DNA of 64,000 nt from NCBI GenBank assembly GCA_019022495.1, contig JAFEKR010000005.1, positions 2,232,001 through 2,296,000 of the forward strand, in the 5' to 3' direction. Numbering within the stretch: the first letter of the stretch is position 1; each line of letters starts with the position of its first letter. The notes beneath the pieces are model-generated. The model saw only the letters and a list, made by a program, of their open reading frames with translations, was not told the DNA's origin and searched no databases. This document shows positions 37,121-48,533 of the stretch, piece after piece. Source of the stretch: Epichloe hybrida. Lineage: Eukaryota; Ascomycota; Sordariomycetes; Hypocreales; Clavicipitaceae. The position numbers and the translations under genes are program-made.

Positions 37121-38216
37121 AGAGCTCTAGAAGGCTAATTTTATAGCTAAAGAAAAGTAATAATTAACTACTAAGAATCCCCTTATCTTTAATAGTTATA
37201 TCTTAACCTAGAATACTAATAATTCGCTAATATTAACTTAGAAAAGCTAGAGTTAGAAGATTAAGGAAGTTAATCCTTAATCCCTAAAGGTAAAGTAAGA
37301 CTATATAAAATAATAAGCTTAAGGAAGCTATATTATAACTATATGTTAACTAGAAGCTTCCTATAACTTATTAATTATAGCTTAATACTAAGAACCCTCT
37401 AAGAAAGATATTATATACCTTAATAAACACCTTAAATAGTAAATTAAGAATTAATAATATAGACTATAATATATTCCTTTAGTTCTTAAGAAGGCAAAGC
37501 TCTTTATGTTTATAGATAGATTACTTGCTAATAATAAGGATTTAAGCTTATAGATTAGATATGTAATTATGATTAGTAACAAGATAATACAAGATAATAA
37601 TACCTTTATTATAAAAGGTAACATTATTACGTATAGCTTAATAAAGAGTAAGAGAGTTACTTATAGTGCACTTACCTCTAAGTTATATAGTATAGTTTAA
37701 GGCGTAGACATCGCCTACGCGATTTCCATAACTCTATATTAGATTATAGATTAATTAAAGATACCTTAAATTCCTATAATTCTCTATGCTAACTCTTTTT
37801 TATTATATAAATATCTTATAAAGCTAGGAACCATAAAGGAGAAAAGACTAATAATTAATATTATAGCTTTTTATTAATCATATAAGAGGCACGAGATCTA
37901 CGAAGTTAGGTAAATTAATAGTAACAATAATCTAGCGGATATAATAACAAAAGCATTACTAAATTTATTACTTTCCTCTTTAATTAATTTAAATGAATTA
38001 ATAATCCATATTAAAGGATAGGTAAAGAGACCTATGATATTAGGAGATAGGAGCTTAGGCAAGGAATAACGGATTAATTTAATTAACTAATGCCATAATA
38101 GCTAATTAGAGTAGCAGATTCCTATTAAGGGATTCACTAGTGTATACTTTCCTTTAATCTAATTTTTATTATATTTTTAAGCTCTTTAGCCACAAAGGAA
38201 AAAGAGAGACTACTAG

Positions 38217-38476
38217 TGTTAATTCCTTTAGATCTTTATTAGTTTAATCATGGCTAAAGACTAGACTAATAATAGGTCCGGCGTAATGCACGCGATATGA
38301 TTAGCTACATTAATTCGCCACCCCCTCTTTTGCCTTATATACGGATTTCGCTTACTTTTCTAGTATCTAGACTTTCCTTCTCTTCTCTCTCTTTCCTAAC
38401 TAGCTAACTAACTATCATCGACTTTAATCATACGGGATTACCCTTATACCTGCGCAGGACCTTGGTGTAACTAACA
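38217..38476 (+). repeat. 3' LTR of element B
   Basis: 260 bp, begins TGTTAATTCCTTTAGATC and ends GGTGTAACTAACA. It is followed by the target duplication AAAGA. Confidence 0.92.
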
Positions 38477-41364
38477 AAAGAGCTATAATATTAATTATTA
38501 GTCTTTTCTCCTTTATAGTTCCTAGCTTTATAAGGTATTTATATAATAAAAAAGAGTTAGTATAGAGAATTATAGGAATTTAAGGTATCTTTAATTAATC
38601 CGTAATCTAATATAAAGTTATAGAAATTATATAAGCAATATCTACGCCTTAAACCATACTATATAACTTAGAGGTAAGCGTGCTATAAGTAACTCTCTTA
38701 CTCTTTATTAAGCTATATGTAATAATGTTACCTTTTATAATAAAGGTATTATTATCTTGTATTATCTTATTACTAATTACAATTACGTATTTAATCTATA
38801 AGCTTAAATCCTTATTATTAGTAAGCGATCTATTTACAAATATAAAGAGCTTTACTTCTTTAAGAACTAAAGGAATATATTATAGTTTGCGTTATTAATT
38901 CTTAATTTACTACTTAAGGCGTTTATTAAGGTATGTAATATCTTTAGTAAAGGGTTCTTAGTGTTAAGCTATGATTAATAAGTTATAGGAAGCTTCTAGT
39001 TAATATATAGTTATAATATAGCTTCCTTAGGATTATTATTTTATATAATCTTGCTTTACTATTAGGGATTAAGGATTAACTTCCTTAATCTTCTAACTTT
39101 AGCCTTTCTAGGTTAATATTAACAAATTATTAGTGTTTTAAGTTAAGATATAACTATTAAAGATAAGGGGATTCTTAGTAGTTAATTATTACTTTTCTTT
39201 AGTTATAAAATTAGCCTTCTAGAGCTCTTTCTCTTCTTTTTAGAAGAAGTTATTATTGCTTAGGCCTAATATATTATTAGTTTATATTCTAATAATACTA
39301 AAGAGGTTCTTATTATTTAAAGCTATAATTAATAAGCAGGGATTATAGGTTAAGGTTATTATATTAAGGTTATCCCTATAGTAATAGAAGTATATTGCTT
39401 ACTAGTAGGTTCTAGCCTCTATAATCCTATAAAGAGGTCTAATTAATTTAATTACAGTCCCTTCTAGAAAGAGATATATAATTTGCTTTAGTAATCTTAT
39501 AATAATTAGCCTTGTTAGCATTATATATAATTAAGTGTATGCTTATATAATATTATAAATCCAAAGGTAAATGCCTCTTCTTCTTAATTACAAAGTAATA
39601 GCTATAATAAGGCGTTAGCTTGCTTATTATATTATTAGTAATTACATTAGGATAAATTCCTTTCCTTTATTATTATAGCCTTATATAATAAGGCAGGACT
39701 TCTTATATAGTAAATCTATTCCTTTACCTTTAATCTCTCTAACTATATAAGAATTAAAGATTCTATAACCTCTATGCTTTGCTAGGTTATACTTGATGAA
39801 TTTAAATATATTATAAGCTTATAAAGCATTAATCTTAGATTAATTAGATTACTTAAAGGGCTTTCCTAGGGTTATAATCTTCCTTTCTTAGCGGAGTTAA
39901 AGAGTAAGGTTCTAATTAGCCTCTTTCTTTACTATAAAGAATACTATATTTAGCATCCCTATAGCTATAGCTTCTTAAATAAAGGCCTTTTCTTAATCTT
40001 TATTAATAAGTATATAGAGTTAAACTAAGCTAGTACTTTTCTTAAGATTATAAGCTCTTCTTCTCCTTACTTTTATTCCTTTAGGGTAAGGTAATAAGTC
40101 TTTAACTTAATAGCTTCCCTTTAGGGCCTTCTAGGCTTTATAAGCCTTTTCTTTAGACTTTTCTATGCTTATAAATTAAACTATAAAGGCCTTTCTTAGT
40201 CTCCCTTATTTTCTCTTAGCTAGTACTTATAGCTCTTTACCTTCTTCTATTAGAGAATCTCTTTTAGTAGTAGTAGTTAGTTATATAGTTACTTCTTTCT
40301 CTATATTATTAGGCTTTATCTCCTACTACTCTAGTCCCTCTATAATATATAGGTCTTTATAGTAAGGCTTTACTACTATAGAGTAGAACTTTACTAGGCT
40401 ATAGGGTATATTAACTATATAAGTCTCTCTATTAGTAGTAAGTAGCTTATAAGGGCTATACTAGCTACCTTTCTCTCTTTATATATATATATTAGCCTAT
40501 AGGGGTAGCTAATATATAGGCGCTATATTAAGGCTATTCTAGGCTTTAAGGGTATTATAAACCTACTATAAAGCTAGGTAGTAGCAGACTTTATTAGTAG
40601 CTTTATAAATTACTTTAGTATATTAAATAATAAAGATACTTAGTAGTAACTTATCTATTATTTATAAGTAGCCTTTAAAGACTAGTAAGGTTAGGATAAT
40701 ACTATTTAGGCCTATAAAGTTATTAATAGCTTTAATAGCTATTTAAAGATATTATTCTAGCGTAAGTTCTATTCTAATTAAGTCTATAATAATATTATAG
40801 GCTTAGCGTAAAGGTTTATAATATCTCTTAACCTTTCTAATACTATTATAGGCTTTAATTAGTATCTTATTAGTCTTAATTAATATTAGTTAAGTATAAT
40901 ACTTAAATTTAGTGGAAGCGAAGTTATTACTAGCGTTGTAAATAATTTATTCTAGAGGTCTAAGATAAGTATTAATCTAATATTTACGGATAGCGTCCTA
41001 GATATCTTAAGCCTTCTACTTCTTTAAATTAAGGAATTAGGCTACCTAGAATAATATTACTAAATTAATAATGTGAAGCACTAGTTAGCTATTAATCTAT
41101 ATAATATTAATAATAATCTTGTAGTTAAACTTGTGGTTATCTTTGATTATGAATTTGAATTAACTAGGGGCCTTTCCATATATCTAGCAATAGTAGTAGA
41201 CTTTAGTTAATTTCTTAATTACCTAGCATTTAACTTTATAACTAGCTTAGTAAAGGATCTTTGTAAGTCATTAAACAGAAGGGTAACTAAGTTAATAATG
41301 TAATTAACGGATATCTCCTTCTAAAAGGTAGAAGGTAACGGTTTCTCTTGCCTCTAGTAACTAC

Positions 41365-42188
41365 TGTTAAAAATAAGACTTATTTTTAGCCCTTTTCTAG
41401 TTAAAGAGCCTTTTTATTACTAGCTTGCATTGCAAGCCTAACAGCTACACTGCAGCTGTCAACGGTCGCGAAGGTAGCTATCAATAGCTACGTCATAGCT
41501 GTTAACAGCTATGTCTAACTATATAAATAACTAATTAGTTAATTACATTATAGCTGCAAGTATAGCTATAACCACGCTACTAGTAATTAGGTAAGCTAGG
41601 GTGACATAAGCTAGGGTGACATGAGCAGGTTACCGTACACGTAACTTACCCTATAGCTATCTTTAATAGTGATTTTCTCTTTATCTAGAGGTTATATAAA
41701 AGTTTTACATATAGTAAATTAAAGCTTAAAGATAAGGCTTTCTCTTTATATAAGGTTATTTTTTTAACTAAAAGTTAAAGTATATAGGTTACTAGCTAGT
41801 ATAGTAGTGAGTTAATGTTTTAGTTTTTACATATAAATAAATTTTACAGAAAATCAAAAGTAGCCTATAAGACCCTGCTAGTAGCCTAGATTCTCTAATA
41901 TAGTTAGTAAGTTTATAAGAGAAAGAAGATCTTTTTAACTAGCTAGATAGCTAGTTCTCTTAACTAATAACAGCTATATTACCTATATAACGTATCTAAA
42001 ATTAATTCTATTACTTTATAAGATATTATAAAAGTAATCTAAATTAAATTCTATTAGTTAATAACTATCATAACCTTCCGTTACGTTATGTTAATTAATT
42101 TAATGTTACGGCCCTATTAGTCCCTAACCGTAGAGCTTGTACTTATATAGCTATTGCTAGCTAGCAACTAGCTCCCTACATTTCAATA
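41365..42188 (+). repeat. 5' LTR of element E
   Basis: 824 bp, TGTTAAAAATAAGAC... to CATTTCAATA. It contains a perfect 20-bp palindrome at 41494-41513 and related AGCTAT...ATAGCT inverted pieces. Confidence 0.93.
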
Positions 42189-42256
42189 GGTTATAAGCCT
42201 AGCTTTATTACTATAGATTCCTTTTAGGTTACTTTGTGTGCGAATATAAAAGACTT

Positions 42257-42524
42257 CTCTTCTATAAAAAAGGAAGGACCCGCGAGATAGAAGTTTTTTC
42301 CCTTCTATAAAAAGGAATTAATTACGAATATAGAAGATTTCCCTTCTATAAAAAGGAAGGATCCGCAAGATAGAAGCTTTTCCCTTCTATAAAAAGGAAT
42401 CAATTATAGCTATAGAAGACTTCCCTTCTATAAAAAAGGAAGGACGTGCGAAAAAGGAAGCAATTCCCTTCTATAAAAAGGAATTTCAGTATAATATAGA
42501 AGCTTTTCCCTTCTATAAAAAGGA
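42257..42524 (+). repeat. Seven-copy leader repeat CCCTTCTATAAAAAGGAA in element E
   Basis: Seven copies of TTCCCTTCTATAAAAAGGAA (small variations) start near 42257, 42299, 42340, 42381, 42422, 42465 and 42507, so the period is 41-43 bp. Each copy can fold, since CCTT pairs with AAGG around a TATA-like loop. Between copies lie variable AT-rich linkers often ending ATAGAAG. The array lies between the 5' LTR and gag. Confidence 0.9.
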
Positions 42525-42526
42525 AA

Positions 42527-45500
42527 ATAAATACCAAAGGAAAGGGAAAGGGACCTATAATCTCTAACCCTAGTGCGCAAGAGGTTCTTAATAACTAGCT
42601 AAAAGAGCAGGCTATTAAGCAACAAGCAACTATAGACTAGTTATTAGAGAAGCTAGAAAGCCTATCTATAACTGTAAATAGTTGTATGGAGGGTGTGGAA
42701 TCTGATAAGCCCGCTAGTCAGCAGCAAGATTAGCAGCCTATTCAAGAAAATCAAGCTGAATCTAGCTTTATATAAGCAACCTTTAATAATTTAATTATTA
42801 AGGAATTTAATAAGAGGGTGTATAGCTTTCTAGAGACTGCTAGGCTTAAAGGAGCCGAAAATTTCGAACAATAGAAACAAGCCCTAACTATCCAATTTAG
42901 AGCTTTAGGCATGCCTAATTTTCTAGATAATCCGGAAAGTTCTAGGGCGCTAGGGGATCCAGATTAAGCTATTATCCTTATGTTACTAAGGGATAGTTAT
43001 ACGGAAGGACCCTAAGCCGCTATAACTTAGCAAAAATTACCTAAAGAAGCCTATAATTTACTTATAAGGCAATATTTATATAGTGTTAAAATCTAGAGGG
43101 GATCCCTATACTTAGAATTTTATAACCTGAATTTTCAAGAGTTTAAGGGGACTTTAGAGTCCTTTAATGCAGTCTTTAATAATTTACTAGCTAGATTATC
43201 AATTTCTAGGGTCCTAATTGCTCTAATAGATTAGGTTAATCAATATCTTTAATCCCTAAAATCAACCTTCCCTTAGTGGGCTAAGAGGCAATAATTCAGC
43301 ATGCGCACAAATAGGGCTATAGGGGCTCCCCTAGAAGCCCTAAATCTTCAATTTTTAATGGCAGACCTTCTAGCAGAACAGAGGGATAAATTATCTATAG
43401 TATCCAAAGCCCTGAATTATAAGGCTAAAAACCTTGAAAAAGGGGCTAAGGATAAAAACAAAGCCCCTAAGGATTAGAAGAAAAAAGAAGGCTTTAAAGA
43501 AAATAAGGGCTCTTCTAATTCTAATTCTTCTTCTAATAAGAAGAAGAAAAAGAAGTAAAAAGGTTAAAAATTAGATAAAAAGGATAATAAAGAGACCTCT
43601 AGAGAGGGATCTTTTATGCTAGGAAATTATAACCTTTCTAACGGTGCTCTTAAACCGTATAAGAAGCCTAGCCTTCATAAGACTAGTTATAAGAGCTCTA
43701 GTGATAGTAGCTCTGATTCTAGCTCTTCTGAATCAGATGATAATGAAAAACAAGAAATTAAAACCTTAAATAGTTTTAATTATTATAGCAAAGACATGAA
43801 AAAGGCCTTATTATACAATACAGGTTTAACTATATATATAGTTAATTTAAGGGAGGTCTTTAGGGATTATACCCCCTATAAAAAGGGGGAATCTAACCCT
43901 ATTATAACTAGTGGTGGCCCTATTTACGCAAAGGGTCACGGTAGCGCTATTTTTAAGGTCTTATATTAGAAAAATCCAGTAAGATATAGGACCTTGGTGC
44001 TTAAAGATGCACTATATTTTCCTTAGCTTAATGTTAATATAGTTAGTAGACTTACGCACTATATATCTAGTAGTTGCCTTATAAAAAACCTACTTTATCT
44101 TAAAGATAGGTCTTGTATTACAACCCTAGATATAGAAAAACATGGTTTTTTCTTTTATATTAAAAACCAATCTACACCTAAGTTATCTAAAGAGCCTTGT
44201 AATAATTCACATTATATCTAGCCTTTTACCTACGCTGCTTTTAAGGGTTATAGTCACCCTATAGAGGTTCAAATCCCCTCTAAAAAGCTAGATTAGGCTT
44301 CTGATTTAGATGAAATCGACGAAAATGATGATGATATTGAAGAAATTATACGGGATGATTTAGGGGAATTAGTCCCTTCTTCTTTGCCTATAGCCCTAGG
44401 TTAGGTCCCTTATAAATCTAAGGAAATAGATTTAGGGGTGTTAGAGGGCCCTAGTAGAGGAAAAGGGTCCCTAATACCTCTCCAAGAGGCCTATGGTTCT
44501 TAAGGGGCCTAGCAGGGGACTAGTAAAGAAGGCCCTAGTCTAGATCCTAATTCAGACCCTAAGGATCTTTAATATTAATGGTTATTAGAACTAGCTAGCC
44601 TATGGTATATATAATTAGGGCACCTAGGTCTTCCTTTGCTAAAGAAAACTAGCCTTATAACTAAAGGAATCCCTAATTTTTCTAAGATTAAGGATAAGGA
44701 CTTTAGATGTATTGCTTGTGATTAATCTAAGGTAGTTAGAAGACCTAGGAAATTAGCTATCCCTGACCCCCCTAGAGCTCTAGATTAAATAGAGGGGGAT
44801 ACGCTAAAAATCAGCCTTACGCTGTATAATAAGCAGTTAATTTGCTTATTTCTAGTTGATTAAAAGACTAGATATAAGTAAGTTATCTTATTACCTAATA
44901 AGGAAGGCCTAACTGTTTATAAGGCTATTAAAGGCTTCTTTAGAGGGCTTAAAAATTAACTAGGTTAATATCCTTAGCATCTTCACTTTAATAGAGGCTA
45001 AGAAATCGATTCTAGTTATTAAGCTTGGTTAAATTCTAAAGGGATTGAATTTATGACTTCTAGTCCCTATATCCATGAGCAAAATAGATTAGTAGAACAT
45101 TTAATTTATACTATTTTAGATTGATTAAGGGCTACTATCCAGTAGGCAAAATTACCGTTATTCTTATAGTGTTTTGTATTACTTGCAGTTATTAACCTTA
45201 TTAATATAACTGCTAATACTACTAAGGATGAAAGCCCTAAATAACTGCTATCTAGGGAGCTAAATTAGCCTTATATTACTAATATTAGCAGTATTAGAGC
45301 TATAGGATCTTATTATGAGGTTCTAATCCCCCTAGAAAAACAACCTAAAGCCTAGAAGTTAGTAGCTAAGACTATCCCTGGAAGACTTTTAGCTATACTA
45401 GGTTCTAACACCTACCTAGTGTACATCCCCTTAAAAAGGCTAGTTATAAAGACTAGCTTTATTAAGATTATAGAACCTATAGGCCCTGTTTCTAAAGGCT

Positions 45501-47503
45501 TACCTAGGATTTCTATAGGGGATAACCCTTTAGAGGGGGAAAATAATCTAGAAAATAAAAATTAATAATATCTAGACTAAGGTTTAAAGGATTATCCTAT
45601 AGATAATATAGGTATCCCTGTAGGTTAAGAAAAACCACTTATAGGCCTTAAAAAACCCCCTAAAGGCTTAATTCCAGCGGACCCCGCATAGGCGCAGCCT
45701 ATAACTTAACTAGGAAATCAGATTTTGACTTCAGACCTTAATTTTAATAGAATTATCAATTTCAACCCTAATATTAACCCCATGGATATTAATATTAGTT
45801 CCCCTTCTTCTCTAGATTTTATAAAAGAAATCTGCTTTAAGGTATAGGAGAAGCTAAAGGAAAAGAATCCTATTAGCCCTGAGCCTAAGACCTGGAAGCA
45901 AGCTATATCTAGCCCTGAAAGGGATAAATAGATAGAAGCTACGTATAAGGAATATAAATAGCTTCTAAAGGCTAGTACTTTTAAATTTATAGGGAAAGAC
46001 TAAATCCCTAAGGGCTGAAAAGTACTAAAGAATAGGCTTGTTTATAAGCTTAAAAAGGATAAAGAAAATAATCCTTTAAAATATAAGGCCTAACTCGTTA
46101 CTCAGGGATTTATGCAAATCAAAGGCCTAGATTACCTAGAGACCTTTGCTGCCACAAGCATTCCCCCTAGCTAGAGGATTTTACTAGCCCTAGTGGCTTG
46201 GAATAACTAGGAAATTAAATAGATCGATTTTATAGGAGCTTTTCTTAATAGTAAGCTATAATAATAGATTTATATGGTTATTCTAGACAGGTTTATCGAA
46301 TTCCTTAAGGCAAATCCTAAACTAGCTAAATTAGCTAAATTAGCTAAAGGTTTTAGCTGGAAACCTTCTAAAGATCAAGTAATTCTATTATAGAAGTCTT
46401 TATATAGCCTAAAACAAAGCTTAAGGGAGTGGTAGCAAGCACTAATATTAGTACTTAAATCCCTAGGATTTAACCCTTTAATATCTAACCCAGCTATCTT
46501 CTTTAATCCTTTAACTAGAACCTTCGTCATTACGTACGTTAATAACTACCTTCTAATTAGACTGGATTTATCTTATATCTAAAGACTTAAAAAGGAGCTT
46601 TATAAAGTCTATCTAATAGAAGATAGGAGCCTAGCTAAATTCTTCTTAGGGGTTCAAATCATACAAGACAGGCCTAATAGAATACTAAAAATCCACTAAT
46701 CTTAGTATATATTAGAAGCCTTAAAATAATTTAATATGCTAGATAGTAAGCCTATTAGCATACCTCTTTAGCTAGGCGTTTTAGCTACGCAAATAACTAA
46801 GCTTTTAATAGCTAGCGAAATCAAGCTTTATTAGTGTATTATAGGGACTATAATATACCTAATGCTACTAACAAGGCCTGATATAGCCTTTACGCTACAG
46901 TGGTTATCTACCGTACTAGCTAGCCCCTATATAGAGCACCTAAAAGCAGCTAAAAATCTGCTAAGGTATCTATCAGGGACTAGATTCCTTGCTATAATCT
47001 ATAGGGGAGACCCTAAAGGTTTAGCTAGTAAAAGCCTAATAGGTTATTGTGATAGTGATTTTGCAAGGGATAAAAAGACCTTAAAATTAACCTATGCTTA
47101 TCTATTTAAGCTAGCTAGCGGACCTATTAGCTAGAAATTAAAGAAAGCTAGTATAATAGCTTTATTAACACTAGAAGCTAAAGCTAACGCTATCTGCGAG
47201 ACTTTCCGGGAGCTTTAGTGGCTTTAGGGCTTATTTAAGGAGCTAAAAACCCCTATATCTCCCCCTATCCAGATATATTACGATAATTAAGGCGCTATAA
47301 CTACTGCTTATAACCCTGCTTTACATAGTCGTATAAAGCATACCTTGCTAAAGTTCAACTACATTAGGCAATAGGTTTTAGAGGGTTTAGCTAAAATCAA
47401 ATATCTAGATATAAAGTTAATGCCTATAGATAGTCTTACGAAACCTCTTTCTAGACCTCTTTATTAGGCTTTTATTAAGCTTCTAGGGCTTAATGATTAC
47501 TAA
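42527..47503 (+). pseudogene. Gag-pol polyprotein remnant of element E
   Basis: One frame can be followed throughout, interrupted by many TAG/TAA and a few TGA codons. Order: gag-like N-terminus (SAQEVLNNQLKEQAIKQQ at 42,572), a Lys- and Ser-rich linker (43,430-43,750), gag-pre-integrase (LGHLGLPLLKKT, about 44,615), integrase, RVT_2 (ETFAATSIPPS and QIDFIGAFLNSKL, about 46,140-46,260), RVT_2 C-terminus with LMLLTRPDIAFTLQWLS (46,862), and RNase H with GYCDSDFARDKK (47,043) and an IKHTLLKFNYIRQ end region. This is the Ty1/copia order. The exact start is unclear, as no ATG survives. Confidence 0.9.
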
Positions 47504-47709
47504 ACTAACAACTTCCCTTCAACAGGGAACCAAAAATAACGTTAAAAAGGGAGCTATATTTAACAATAGCTAGAAATTTAAAAGGGGGCTTTTTTATATT
47601 TTTCCTGTTTTTCCCTTTTATTTGTTATTATTAAAAGTTAATAATTTTACCCTATAGTCTCTTTATACACTTCTAATTGCTTTTAAATATAATTCTTTTG
47701 TAGAGAGGG

Positions 47710-48533
47710 TGTTAAAAATAAGACCTATTTTTAGCCCTTTTCTAGTTAAAGAGCCTTTTTATTACTAGCTTACATTATAAGCCTAATAGCTGCACTGCAG
47801 CTATTAATAGTCACGAAGGTAGCTATTAATAGCTGCGTTATAGCTATTAATAGCTATGTCTAACCATGTGAATAACTAATTAGTTAATTACGTTATAGCT
47901 GTAAGTGTAGCTATAACCACGCTACTAGTAATTAGGTAAGCTAGGGTAACGTAAGCTAGGGTAATATAAGCAGGTTACCTTATATATAACTTACTTTATA
48001 GCTATCTTTAATAGTAAATTTCTCTTTATCTAGAGGTTATATAAAAGTTTTACATATAGTAAATTAAAGCTTAAAGATAGGGCTTTCTCTTTATATAAGG
48101 TTATTTTTTTAACTAAAAGTTAGTGTATATAGGTTACTAGCTAGTATAGTAGTAAGTTGATTTTTTGGTTTTTATATATAAATAAATTTTACGGAAAATC
48201 AAAAGTAGCCTATAAGACCCCACTAGTAACCTAGATCCTCTAATATAGTTAGTAAGTCTGTAAGAGAAAGCAGATCTTTTTAACTAGCTAGATAGCTAGT
48301 CCTCTTAACTAACAACAGCCGCATTACCTATATAATATATCTAAAATCAATTCTATTACTCTATAAGATATTATAAAAGTAATCTAAATTAAATTCTATT
48401 AGTTAATAACTGCCATAACCTTCCGTTACGTTGCGTTAATGAATTTAACGTTGCGGCCCTATTAGTCCCTGACCGTAGAGCTTGCACCTGTACAGCTGTT
48501 GCCAGCTGGCAACTAGCTCCCTACATTTCAATA
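47710..48533 (+). repeat. 3' LTR of element E
   Basis: 824 bp, the same length as the 5' LTR. It follows a short purine run AGAGAGGG. It carries the mutated counterpart of the palindromic block (AGCTATTAATAGCT repeats, about 47,800-47,875). Confidence 0.93.

Larger units (their letters stand above)
24927..38476 (+). mobile_element. Copia-2 element B (nested in C, hosts A)
   Basis: LTRs are 24927-25186 and 38217-38476, 260 bp each. The target duplication AAAGA is at 24922-24926 and 38477-38481. The internal region holds degenerate gag and pol. The RT stretch near 29,840-29,930 still reads as the RVT_2 block IMxGYNNKGKKFILT, and its continuation resumes after element A at 37,126. Its own length without A is 6,742 bp. 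AAAAAGAGAGACTACTAG just before the 3' LTR is the polypurine tract. The coding potential is destroyed by TAA/TAG stops. Confidence 0.93.
41365..48533 (+). mobile_element. Copia-3 element E (nested in C)
   Basis: A 7,169-bp Ty1/copia retrotransposon with two 824-bp LTRs and target duplication ACTAC (41360-41364 and 48534-48538). LTR ends are TG...CAATA, where CA has probably become TA. Its leader contains a seven-copy array (42257-42524). Gag and pol share one reading frame. It keeps the longest open stretches in the island (117 and 90 codons), so RIP damage is moderate. It belongs to a different family from Copia-1 and Copia-2, judged by LTR size, sequence and leader. Confidence 0.94.

Noticed and set aside
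44260..44285. GAGGTTCAAATCCCCTC, resembling a tRNA T arm
   Set aside because: It lies inside the pol frame of element E and reads as normal polyprotein sequence; there is no cloverleaf around it.
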